64,000 bases of DNA from Bacteroides acidifaciens (lineage in GTDB: Bacteria; Bacteroidota; Bacteroidia; Bacteroidales; Bacteroidaceae). The translations under genes were made by a program, and so were the position numbers. Each line of letters opens with the position of its first letter. The stretch's first letter is position 1. The notes below the pieces were generated by a model. That model ran no database searches. It saw only the letters and a program-made list of their open reading frames with translations, and was not told the origin of the DNA. Positions 8,171 to 13,864 of the stretch are shown here, in pieces. The DNA is taken from contig NZ_JANJZR010000005.1 of assembly GCF_024623065.1 (NCBI RefSeq), forward strand, positions 62,001 through 126,000, read 5' to 3'.

Positions 8171-8722
8171 TTATTTGAAAAGATTGTTAGTCATAGCATA
8201 CCGCATAAATTCAGCCATTGAATGTACTCCAACCTTTCGGAAACTGTTTTTTCTATGGTTGTTCACGGTATTTAAAGAGATAAACAGCTTTTCGGCTATT
8301 TCTGAATCGTTTTTCCCATCATAGAGCATTCGCATAACTTCTATTTGCCTATCGGACAACTTAGAGTTGAATTTAGGAGCGCAAATAACTTTATCATGTT
8401 TGCATTCTCCACGTAATGGACAACCTACAAACTCAAAATTAAAGTTCCAATTCTCATCTACATCAATCATGTTGTCATACAGACCGAAGTTGCATTTAAT
8501 GAATCTACGCACCGCTATGAAATCCCGATACCTCTTGTTGTTTGAATTTTTAGAGTATATATCCATAAGCGCATCGTATGCTTCGGGATAAAACTCCCTC
8601 AGTATAGCCAAGAAAGCTTGGATAAAGTCGGTATCAGTTTCTTTCAACTGCCTTTCGGCTTCTCCGATAGGGCGCATAGTAACTTCACCCTCCGGGGTTG
8701 TGTAGAACTCTATAGCTTTCAT
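8171..8722 (-). CDS. LuxR-type DNA-binding regulator of the phage
   Basis: The protein has 183 residues. The C-terminal ~60 residues form a LuxR/GerE helix-turn-helix: LSDRQIEVMRMLYDGKNDSEIAEKLFISLNTVNNHRKN. The N-terminal domain is unlike response receivers. It carries a cysteine cluster just before the HTH (GCPLRGECKHDKVICAP, Cys-x5-Cys-x6-Cys) that may bind a metal. The gene overlaps the Cro-like gene by 4 bp (ATGA), so both are made from the same leftward transcript. It may activate later phage genes or read a cellular signal. That is inference. Confidence 0.75.
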   Translation of the reverse strand: MKAIEFYTTPEGEVTMRPIGEAERQLKETDTDFIQAFLAILREFYPEAYDALMDIYSKNSNNKRYRDFIAVRRFIKCNFGLYDNMIDVDENWNFNFEFVGCPLRGECKHDKVICAPKFNSKLSDRQIEVMRMLYDGKNDSEIAEKLFISLNTVNNHRKNSFRKVGVHSMAEFMRYAMTNNLFK

Positions 8723-8964
8723 TCTGTAACAGGAAATAAAATATCGGCTGGAACGCCCAGTTTATCACTAATCATCTTTTGTTTGAGGGCATCCGGCTTT
8801 TGTACGCCATGAATCCACATTCGTACCGTCTTGGTACTACACATACACAGAGCCGCTATTTCCTCCACAAACTCAGTTTTTGGAGCTTTTACAGCACTCC
8901 TTTCAGGCAATCCTTTGTAAATCTGAATAAAAGACTGATAGTCTTTTGGGGTTACTTTTTTCAT
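8719..8964 (-). CDS. Cro-like helix-turn-helix protein, first gene of the early operon
   Basis: The protein has 81 residues. The HTH is visible in FVEEIAALCMCSTKTVRMWIHGVQKPD, where the second helix (STKTVRMWIHG) would read the DNA, followed by KQKMISDKLGVPADILFP. It is divergently transcribed from the repressor at 9109, with 144 bp between the two starts. This is the classic arrangement of a lysis-lysogeny switch. By position it would be the Cro-type antagonist of the repressor. Confidence 0.7.
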   Translation of the reverse strand: MKKVTPKDYQSFIQIYKGLPERSAVKAPKTEFVEEIAALCMCSTKTVRMWIHGVQKPDALKQKMISDKLGVPADILFPVTE

Positions 8965-8995
8965 TTTCTCTAATTTATATGTTCTACAAACACGC

Positions 8996-9085
8996 TTTTT
9001 GGCTATATTTGTAATGTCATTTATTTAATTACGCAACAAATATAGGCTATATATCCGAATATAACAAAACTTTTTGGATATATTT
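8996..9085. promoter_or_regulatory. Lysogeny-switch operator region with repeated TTGGMTATATTT sites
   Basis: Four related sites lie between the divergent regulators. TTTTTGGCTATATTT is at 8996-9010 and TTTTTGGATATATTT at 9071-9085, and these differ at one base in 15. On the minus strand TTCGGATATATAG is near 9048-9060 and TAGCCTATATTT near 9038-9049. The repeated sites in both orientations are what a dimeric repressor/Cro pair would bind. Further half-matches occur inside the repressor gene near 9245 and 9289. Confidence 0.6.
9036..9068 (-). promoter_or_regulatory. Bacteroidales-type promoter for the leftward early operon
   Basis: On the minus strand a perfect -7 box TATATTTG (9043-9036) is preceded by TTTG (9068-9065) with a 21-base spacer, matching the Bacteroides TTTG / TAnnTTTG consensus. 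It overlaps the operator-like sites, so repressor binding would shut it off. Transcription would begin near 9030 and enter the Cro-like gene at 8964. On the plus strand a second TATATTTG at 9004-9011 could serve the repressor, but I see no matching -33 box for it. Confidence 0.55.
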
Positions 9086-9108
9086 TCTATTAAAAATATT
9101 CCATTTAT

Positions 9109-9552
9109 ATGCAACGATTTGATTTAAAGAGTTTTAGAATTGATAGAAAACTTACTCAAAAGGAGTTAGCAGAGCTATTAATGTGCAAACAGAACTATAT
9201 TTCAAATATAGAAAACGGAATTAAACCAATCTCAAAAGAGAAATTGGATATATTGCAGTCTAAATTCGGTGATATTTCAAAGTATTATTCGGATATATCA
9301 CCAAAGCAAAATACGATATTAAAAGAAGTCACTCCCGAAGATTTCATGTTTGCTGGTGCTGACGCTTTTTCAAGACAAGTCGTAAAGATGATGAATGACA
9401 AGCTAATTGCACCTTATGGAATGTTAGTAGAAAAAGATAAGGAAATAGAACGGTTGAATAGATTGATAGGCAGATTGCAAAACGAAATAGAGGAACTTAA
9501 AAAGGGAAGTGCCCAAATGGAGAATCCTGCCGGATGTGCCAATGCCGTATAG
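9109..9552 (+). CDS. CI-like phage repressor (XRE HTH plus coiled coil)
   Basis: The protein has 147 residues. Residues 8-60 form a classic XRE helix-turn-helix (LTQKELAELLMCKQNYISNIENG). A linker is followed by a leucine-heptad coiled coil around residues 105-130 (KDKEIERLNRLIGRLQNEIEELKK) that would make a dimer. There is no LexA-type protease domain, so induction by RecA-driven self-cleavage is unlikely. Relief would need an antirepressor or the Cro-like protein. It faces the operator region and the leftward early operon, which supports a role as lysogeny repressor. Confidence 0.8.
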   Translation: MQRFDLKSFRIDRKLTQKELAELLMCKQNYISNIENGIKPISKEKLDILQSKFGDISKYYSDISPKQNTILKEVTPEDFMFAGADAFSRQVVKMMNDKLIAPYGMLVEKDKEIERLNRLIGRLQNEIEELKKGSAQMENPAGCANAV

Positions 9553-9582
9553 TGTTTGGTTTAAAGCAAAGAAAGTATTGAT

Positions 9583-9783
9583 ATGGAAAAGTATTACAGA
9601 ATGGTTATAAACCTCTACAAAGAAGTTCTTTTAATTAACCGGGTAAACCCCGATAGGGTATTAGATGCGCAAAGGGAAATATCCAACGCTATTACTACGG
9701 CTATAATAACCAATGAGCCTACAGGTGAATTGGAGTTGCTAAAATCCGATATAGAGAACTTGAAGAGCCATATATCGCAATGA
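9583..9783 (+). CDS. Small helical protein of the repressor operon
   Basis: The protein has 66 residues and is entirely helical by appearance. It has no Cys, no membrane segment and no motif that I recognise. It starts 30 bp after the repressor and its end overlaps the next gene by 4 bp (ATGA), so the three rightward genes form one lysogeny-maintenance operon. Function is unknown. Confidence 0.5.
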   Translation: MEKYYRMVINLYKEVLLINRVNPDRVLDAQREISNAITTAIITNEPTGELELLKSDIENLKSHISQ

Positions 9784-10040
9784 ATACCGTTATAAGCAAG
9801 CAAATAATGGAAAGGTTCTATAGTGCGCTGGATGCCATTATAGCCATGAAGAAAATAAGAGGAGTAAATACATACTGTAGGCTCAACAACATAGATAGAA
9901 GAAATTTTATTGCGCAAAGAAAAGACTTGGAGCGTGGATGGTTTCAATTATCTTGGTTGTATCCTATGGTTAAGGAGTATGGAGTAAGTGCCAAATGGCT
10001 GCTTACTGGATTTGGAAGAATGTTTGAAGAACAAAAATAG
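9780..10040 (+). CDS. Small putative DNA-binding protein
   Basis: The protein has 86 residues. The central and C-terminal part (VNTYCRLNNIDRRNFIAQRKDLERGWFQLSWLYPMVKEYGVSAKWLLTGFG) resembles the helix-turn-helix plus following helices of XRE proteins from Bacteroides mobile elements. The ending KEYGVSAKWLLTG is typical of their last helix. It is the last gene of the repressor operon and ends in a strong hairpin terminator that overlaps the stop codon. It may be a co-repressor. Confidence 0.55.
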   Translation: MNTVISKQIMERFYSALDAIIAMKKIRGVNTYCRLNNIDRRNFIAQRKDLERGWFQLSWLYPMVKEYGVSAKWLLTGFGRMFEEQK

Positions 10041-10073
10041 CCCCATGCAAACATTATTAGTCTGCATGGGGCT
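10039..10073 (+). terminator. Hairpin terminator of the repressor operon
   Basis: A perfect 11-bp stem (AGCCCCATGCA / TGCATGGGGCT, 10039-10049 and 10063-10073) with a 13-base loop begins inside the TAG stop codon and is followed by ATTTCTT. The convergent small genes at 10095-10447 end nearby, so it may work in both directions. Confidence 0.75.
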
Positions 10074-10094
10074 ATTTCTTACAAATATTCCATA

Positions 10095-10199
10095 TCACAA
10101 ATTAGCAAGCCATTTCTTGCCAGATTTTGTTCTTAGCCAAATCATAAATGCACCCGTCACAACTATTCCAACGGTAAAGATAGCTCCTAACATTTCCAT
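10095..10199 (-). CDS. 34-residue single-helix membrane microprotein
   Basis: The frame runs from an ATG at 10199 to a TGA at 10095. The product begins MEMLGAIFTVGIVV, spans the membrane once, and ends in a basic tail (RTKSGKKWLANL). It lies 5 bp downstream of the membrane protein at 10205-10447, so the two are co-transcribed. Small size makes the call uncertain, but composition, spacing and the shared promoter favour a real gene. Confidence 0.45.
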   Translation of the reverse strand: MEMLGAIFTVGIVVTGAFMIWLRTKSGKKWLANL

Positions 10200-10204
10200 A
10201 TCTA

Positions 10205-10447
10205 TTATTTTAAAATTGTATTTCCTACTTTAGCAAGCATTATAGTCCAAACACTCCCTGCTGTCAAAACATACCAGTTTATACCAGCTTCCACATTGGC
10301 ATATATCGGAGTTATTCCACCAAGAACCAAACCCGCAAATGTGAGTTGCGCCAAGTTAAAAAAGAATCCAGCAAGTTTTTCACGCCTCACTTTATCTTTC
10401 TCCTTGACTTCTTTCTTAGCTTCTTGTTGTACGCTCCAATTACCCAT
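10205..10447 (-). CDS. Small two-helix membrane protein (DUF6722-like)
   Basis: The protein has 80 residues. A charged N-terminal helix (QQEAKKEVKEKDKVRREKLAGFF) precedes two membrane helices (about 30-46 and 56-75). This layout is common in small proteins of Bacteroides mobile elements annotated as DUF6722. No catalytic residues are visible. It has its own Bacteroidales-type promoter and is followed by the 34-residue membrane microprotein. It is likely to be constitutively expressed from the prophage, as a lysogenic-conversion or membrane-associated protein. Confidence 0.6.
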   Translation of the reverse strand: MGNWSVQQEAKKEVKEKDKVRREKLAGFFFNLAQLTFAGLVLGGITPIYANVEAGINWYVLTAGSVWTIMLAKVGNTILK

Positions 10448-10465
10448 ATAAACTACTATTTTCTA

Positions 10466-10500
10466 CAAAGGTACAAAATCCCCGCTTATTTGGAAACAAA
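10466..10500 (-). promoter_or_regulatory. Bacteroidales-type promoter for the small membrane-protein pair
   Basis: The minus strand has a perfect -7 box TACCTTTG (10473-10466) and a TTTG (10500-10497) 23 bases upstream. The spacing is slightly longer than usual. The start codon of the downstream gene is at 10447, leaving a very short leader. Confidence 0.55.
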
Positions 10501-10635
10501 AACCTATATATTTTTGATACGTCATTATAAATATAACACTGCAAGACTATTTTTATAACAAATAATACACTATATTTGCTGCTGAATTAAAATATCACTA
10601 AATAGCATTGGCTATTGTTGTAGGGATTAAGAAAA

Positions 10636-10771
10636 CGACCAAATTTCAGAAACAGCCCTCAGACAATTTGCTAATGCCTGCGCTTTGCGTGGGCATTACT
10701 CTTGTATGGGCTGTTAGGTGCTTGGTCGTACCTCTTAATCCTCGGAGTAATCCCACGCTTTCGTGTGTATT
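10636..10771. other. Strongly folded intergenic element (nested inverted repeats)
   Basis: No gene is seen between 10448 and 10809. Three nested complementary pairs lie in 93 bp. CGACCAA (10636-10642) pairs with TTGGTCG (10722-10728). AACAGCCC (10651-10658) pairs with GGGCTGTT (10708-10715). An 11-bp stem at 10673-10683 pairs with 10687-10697 around a TTT loop. A second hairpin follows at 10746-10771 (GTAAT, CACG, loop CTTT, CGTG, ATTAC). The element immediately precedes the secreted DUF4468-like gene. It could be a structured RNA leader or a recombination site. It lacks a U-run, so it is not a simple terminator. Confidence 0.55.
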
Positions 10772-10809
10772 ACAGTAGCTTGCTAAGTACAACCGTTAAA
10801 TACACACTT

Positions 10810-11532
10810 ATGAAAACTTTGCTAATGCTTTGCCTGATAGCTTTGATAACAGGAAATTCCTTTGCTCAAAACACGTATAGTGAAATTGGGGCTAAAACTG
10901 AATACATAACAGAGGTTAAGGGTTCAAAAGATTATTTGTTTTTAAATGCCCAACAGTGGGCGAGTACTAACACCACAGAGTGGGATTCGTCTATTGACAC
11001 AAGCGATAAAGAAAGCGGGACAACCATTCTAAAAGTATCTTCATACCTATCTAAAAAAAATGGAGTAAACAGCTACTCTAAAATCAGAGTTAACATGAAT
11101 GTGAAAATTGATTGTCGGGAAAACAAATACCGCATTATATTCTCAAACTTCACATCAAGTGTACAGCCTGATAGAAATGTCGAAACTGAATATCTTCCCA
11201 CAAGTTCTTTAGAAAGTATGATTGAAGAGTTAGAGATGATTACCAAATTATCTGAATATGATTTTAAAAAAGAAACTTCATGGGGTTATGATAACATCAT
11301 AAGCGTACGAGAAAAATACATTAGCCAAAATAAAGAGTACAAAGAAAAGATACTGACATTTGACAGTAATTCAAAAAAGGGGAAAAAAGAAATTAAATAC
11401 CGGGAGAAGTGGATAAAAGAAAATGAGATTATTATTTCTTATTTAGATTACATCCTAAAAGGATTTGGTGATAAAGTCACTGAAATAAATAGTTCCATCA
11501 ACAAGGTAATGAATGTAAGTGATGATTTTTGA
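10810..11532 (+). CDS. Secreted DUF4468-like protein (prophage cargo)
   Basis: The start was set at the ATG at 10810 because it begins a clear signal peptide (MKTLLMLCLIALITGNSFAQ). Upstream in-frame codons run through the folded element and look non-coding. The mature protein is about 220 residues. Its first half (YLFLNAQQWASTNTTEW through the VNSYSKIRVNMNVKI and YRIIFSNFTS segments) resembles the TBP-like DUF4468 domain found in Bacteroides exported proteins. The second half is Lys/Glu-rich and helical. It is oriented away from the repressor operon, has its own terminator, and sits next to the integrase, a usual place for cargo genes. Role unknown, periplasmic or exported. Confidence 0.65.
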   Translation: MKTLLMLCLIALITGNSFAQNTYSEIGAKTEYITEVKGSKDYLFLNAQQWASTNTTEWDSSIDTSDKESGTTILKVSSYLSKKNGVNSYSKIRVNMNVKIDCRENKYRIIFSNFTSSVQPDRNVETEYLPTSSLESMIEELEMITKLSEYDFKKETSWGYDNIISVREKYISQNKEYKEKILTFDSNSKKGKKEIKYREKWIKENEIIISYLDYILKGFGDKVTEINSSINKVMNVSDDF

Positions 11533-11539
11533 TACATAG

Positions 11540-11568
11540 AGGCGGTGCAATCAGCATCGCCTTTTTTT
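11540..11568 (+). terminator. Intrinsic terminator after the DUF4468-like gene
   Basis: A 9-bp stem, AGGCGGTGC (11540-11548) with GCATCGCCT (11554-11562, one G-T pair), has a 5-base loop and is followed by a run of seven T. It lies 8 bp after the stop codon. Confidence 0.85.
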
Positions 11569-11658
11569 GTTCTTCCCCCACACCCCTATTTCATATATTT
11601 ACTCTTAATTAACTATATAATATTATATATTAGTATATATTATCCCTTATAACTTGCA

Positions 11659-11732
11659 TAAAATTTTGCCTAAGCAAAAATAGGCTTGTAAATCACTGAA
11701 CTATAACAGCTTACAAATTTTGCTTAGGCAAA
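11659..11732. repeat. 74-bp exact direct repeat (copy 1; copy 2 at 11979-12052)
   Basis: Bases 11659-11732 are identical to 11979-12052, an offset of exactly 320 bp. Each copy is an inverted pair of the 16-bp motif around a 38-bp spacer that begins TAGGCTTGTAAATCACTG. Copy 2 covers the last codons and stop of the integrase. Lack of divergence suggests recent duplication, gene conversion or strong selection. Confidence 0.9.
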
Positions 11733-12053
11733 CGCAAAAAGGCTATATTTTTGCTTAGGCAAAATAACGCTTATAACACACTGTATTTCAATCATTTGCA
11801 AATTTTGCTTAGGCAAAACACTATTTTTAGGCTTAAAAACAACTATTTATTTGATTATCAGAATATTATAATTTTTGCTTAGGCAAAATCATTTTGCTTA
11901 GGCAATTTGCTTAGGCAAAATTTGCAACTATCTGATTATCAGAGATAATACAGATTTAGAGGATAGATAAACACCTATTAAAATTTTGCCTAAGCAAAAA
12001 TAGGCTTGTAAATCACTGAACTATAACAGCTTACAAATTTTGCTTAGGCAAAA
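11659..12053. repeat. Array of nine 16-bp quasi-palindromes at the integrase 3' end
   Basis: The unit is TTTTGCTTAGGCAAAA: 6-bp inverted arms around an asymmetric TTAG centre. Copies lie at 11664-11679 (reversed), 11718-11733, 11749-11764, 11803-11818, 11873-11888, 11892-11907, 11905-11920, 11984-11999 (reversed) and 12038-12053. The first and last pairs are arranged head to head and belong to an exact 74-bp direct repeat. A second motif, TGATTATCAGA, occurs near 11852 and 11932. The surrounding DNA is very AT-rich and contains no gene between 11533 and 12030. The last copy contains the integrase stop codon. Such arrays are typical of protein-binding sites for recombination or replication. 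Confidence 0.9.
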
Positions 12054-13353
12054 CACGCTTATTTTTGGGTATATACTTCTTTTCTGTTACATCATCCAAA
12101 GATAGCTTGACATAATCCAATACCTTACGGTTGGCAGCATCTATGCTGTCCCACGATTTCGCAATATAAATATCCGTCACTCTCATATTTTCGTCCACGT
12201 GGTTAAGAGCTGTGTGAACGGTGTATTTATCTACTCCGGCTTCATTGCTTGCAATGGTTGCCCATGTATGGCGGGCTGCGTAAAACTCCAAATCATCTAT
12301 TCCCAAATCATCACCAATCTTTTTCAAACCCTTGTTAATTGCAGCCGTAAAGCTATCCACGCTTGAATACAGCTTGTAGAAATTAAAGACCCTTTGCCCG
12401 GTATGGTCTTTATATTTTTTCATAAGGGCTTTTAGTTCCGGCTCTATCCTCACAGATATTTCCGCTTTGTCGGCTCTCCGATTCTTTGTTTTTGTCCGTT
12501 GGTATGTAATTCGTCCTTTCTTCAAATCCGTACAAGTGTACAAATCTACCGCATTCATTCCGATTAGGCAGAAACTCAAAAGAAAGACATCCTTTGCGAG
12601 ATTGTACCTGTTTGTCCCCGGTTGCATAATCAAAGAATAAGGCAGCTCCGAAAATTTACGAAGTAAATCCGTAGAAATAGCCCTTTTTCTTGTAACTGGA
12701 ACTTTTGGAATTTCCACCCTCTTAAAAGGAGAATAGGGAATGCGTATCAGCCCGGCATCCTCATCGTTAAACTCTTTCTTTGCTCGGTTGTGTATGGCTC
12801 TTAGCTGGGATATATATAGGCTCTGTGCCCTTTCTCCGTGATTGGCTTCGGGTTTGGAACGTGCCGGATTCTCTTTTATCCACTTTATCCAATCATTGAT
12901 AAACTTAACCGTGATTTCTTTTATGCTCACGCTATCCCTGCCAACAAAGCGTACAAGGTTGTTAATAGCTACTTGGTAAGAAAGCGCATTGCCTGTATGC
13001 CCGGTTTCCTTTAAGTGCAATATGTATTGACGGGCATAAGCCACTATATCCAAATCGAAGTGTTCCCCATTGTCGTTAGTGATTGCATCTACCACCTGCT
13101 CAACGGTCATGGATTTAAGCCGTTCCCCCATGCGGTCACAAATGGAACGGTATTTCTTTATCATATCATCGGTGGCATCTATGTACTTTTGGTTTTTCAA
13201 TTTGAAAGTCGTGCGTGTCAAATCATCCTTTGTCACGTAATAAGTGGTCGGGATGTACTTTTTCCTCTTTTGGTGTATAACCCTTATCTTTATATTATAT
13301 GTGCCGTCAGCCCTTTTTTGGTGAGCGTACACCTCTGCTTTGAATGTAGCCAT
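12031..13353 (-). CDS. Tyrosine recombinase (integrase) of the element
   Basis: The protein has 440 residues. It shows an N-terminal Arm-DNA-binding domain (KRADGTYNIKIRV), a SAM-like core-binding domain (about 100-200), and a catalytic domain. Catalytic landmarks are R361 in YAARHTWAT, H385 in ALNHVD and the nucleophile Y396 in VTDIYI. The first catalytic Arg is replaced by Asn267 (LIGMNAVDLY) and the first box II His by Tyr358, both of which I associate with integrases of Bacteroides mobile elements. The last codons (VLPKQNL) are encoded within the 16-bp repeat. The start is near the tRNA-Arg gene and transcription runs away from it. It should catalyse insertion and excision at the tRNA-Arg site. 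Confidence 0.9.
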   Translation of the reverse strand: MATFKAEVYAHQKRADGTYNIKIRVIHQKRKKYIPTTYYVTKDDLTRTTFKLKNQKYIDATDDMIKKYRSICDRMGERLKSMTVEQVVDAITNDNGEHFDLDIVAYARQYILHLKETGHTGNALSYQVAINNLVRFVGRDSVSIKEITVKFINDWIKWIKENPARSKPEANHGERAQSLYISQLRAIHNRAKKEFNDEDAGLIRIPYSPFKRVEIPKVPVTRKRAISTDLLRKFSELPYSLIMQPGTNRYNLAKDVFLLSFCLIGMNAVDLYTCTDLKKGRITYQRTKTKNRRADKAEISVRIEPELKALMKKYKDHTGQRVFNFYKLYSSVDSFTAAINKGLKKIGDDLGIDDLEFYAARHTWATIASNEAGVDKYTVHTALNHVDENMRVTDIYIAKSWDSIDAANRKVLDYVKLSLDDVTEKKYIPKNKRVLPKQNL

Positions 13354-13460
13354 AATCTTTGTAGAACTATAGTAGAACTTTTATCCGCAAATATACCTAT
13401 TTTTTGCTGTAAATGCTGTAAAAAAAGAAGTCCACCCCGTAATGGAATGGACTTGAAAAG

Positions 13461-13532
13461 TAGCTCCGAGGGGAATCGAACCCCTATCTAAAATTTAGGA
13501 AATTCTTGTTCTATCCGTTGAACTACAGAGCC
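13461..13532 (-). tRNA. tRNA-Arg (anticodon CCU)
   Basis: The minus strand folds as a complete 72-base tRNA without an encoded CCA. The acceptor GGCTCTG pairs with CGGAGCT (two G-U pairs), the D-arm is GTTC/GAAC, the anticodon loop TTCCTAA gives CCU, and the T-arm is AGGGGTTCGATTCCCCT. It reads AGG codons. It lies 107 bp upstream of the integrase and about 90 bp from a broken 5' half of a second tRNA-Arg(CCU). It is either the host gene or a replacement copy carried by the element. Confidence 0.9.
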
Positions 13533-13568
13533 TTATGTAATAATTATCGTTATAACTTCCTTTTCTTA

Positions 13569-13599
13569 TTTACTATAAATCTAAATTTTACTACCTTTG
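13569..13599 (+). promoter_or_regulatory. Candidate Bacteroidales promoter reading towards korAB
   Basis: A perfect -7 box TACCTTTG (13592-13599) has TTTA (13569-13572, 3 of 4 to TTTG) 19 bases upstream. Transcription would start near 13606, cross the tRNA fragment in antisense and reach korA at 13865. It lies between the intact tRNA and the tRNA fragment, so if the latter marks the element border this promoter belongs to the element. Confidence 0.4.
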
Positions 13600-13621
13600 C
13601 CATTGTTTGGAAGAACATACG

Positions 13622-13660
13622 TTTAGGAAACTTCTATTCTATCCGTTGAACTACAAGGCC
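13622..13660 (-). pseudogene. Broken 5' half of tRNA-Arg(CCU), probable attachment site
   Basis: On the minus strand, GGCCTTG, TA, a D-arm identical to the intact tRNA in its core (GTTCAACGGATAGAA) and the anticodon loop TTCCTAA are followed by AC. Pairing with the anticodon stem then stops and no T-arm follows. The break lies just after the loop sequence TTTCCTAAA, which the intact tRNA shares. This is the pattern expected when a tyrosine integrase crosses over in an anticodon loop. The missing 3' half should be at the other end of the element, outside this window. Confidence 0.7.
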
Positions 13661-13864
13661 GTTTCAAATTTGTTTGCAAAGATAACGGTTTCTGTCGATT
13701 TAACAAGAATAAAAATGCAGGTTCCTTTCGGATATTTCAAATAATCGGCGTCAATAGAACAATAAAGTACGTTTTATTTTGATAATTCGTTTGACTTTCC
13801 GACCTTTACGCTCACAAATTGAAAGTAAAAAACAGTTTTTAAATTAAATATAGTAATTAAAATT

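Noticed and set aside
10636..10728. Integron attC site
   Set aside because: GTTAGGT at 10713-10719 matches one attC core, but the complementary RYYYAAC end is absent and no integron integrase is nearby. The nested repeats do not have the attC bulge pattern.
10702..10809. Extended N-terminus for the DUF4468-like gene
   Set aside because: These codons run through the folded element and precede a clear signal peptide at 10810.
11659..12053. CRISPR array
   Set aside because: The repeats are only 16 bp, spacers vary from 0 to about 60 bp, orientation is mixed and no cas genes are present.
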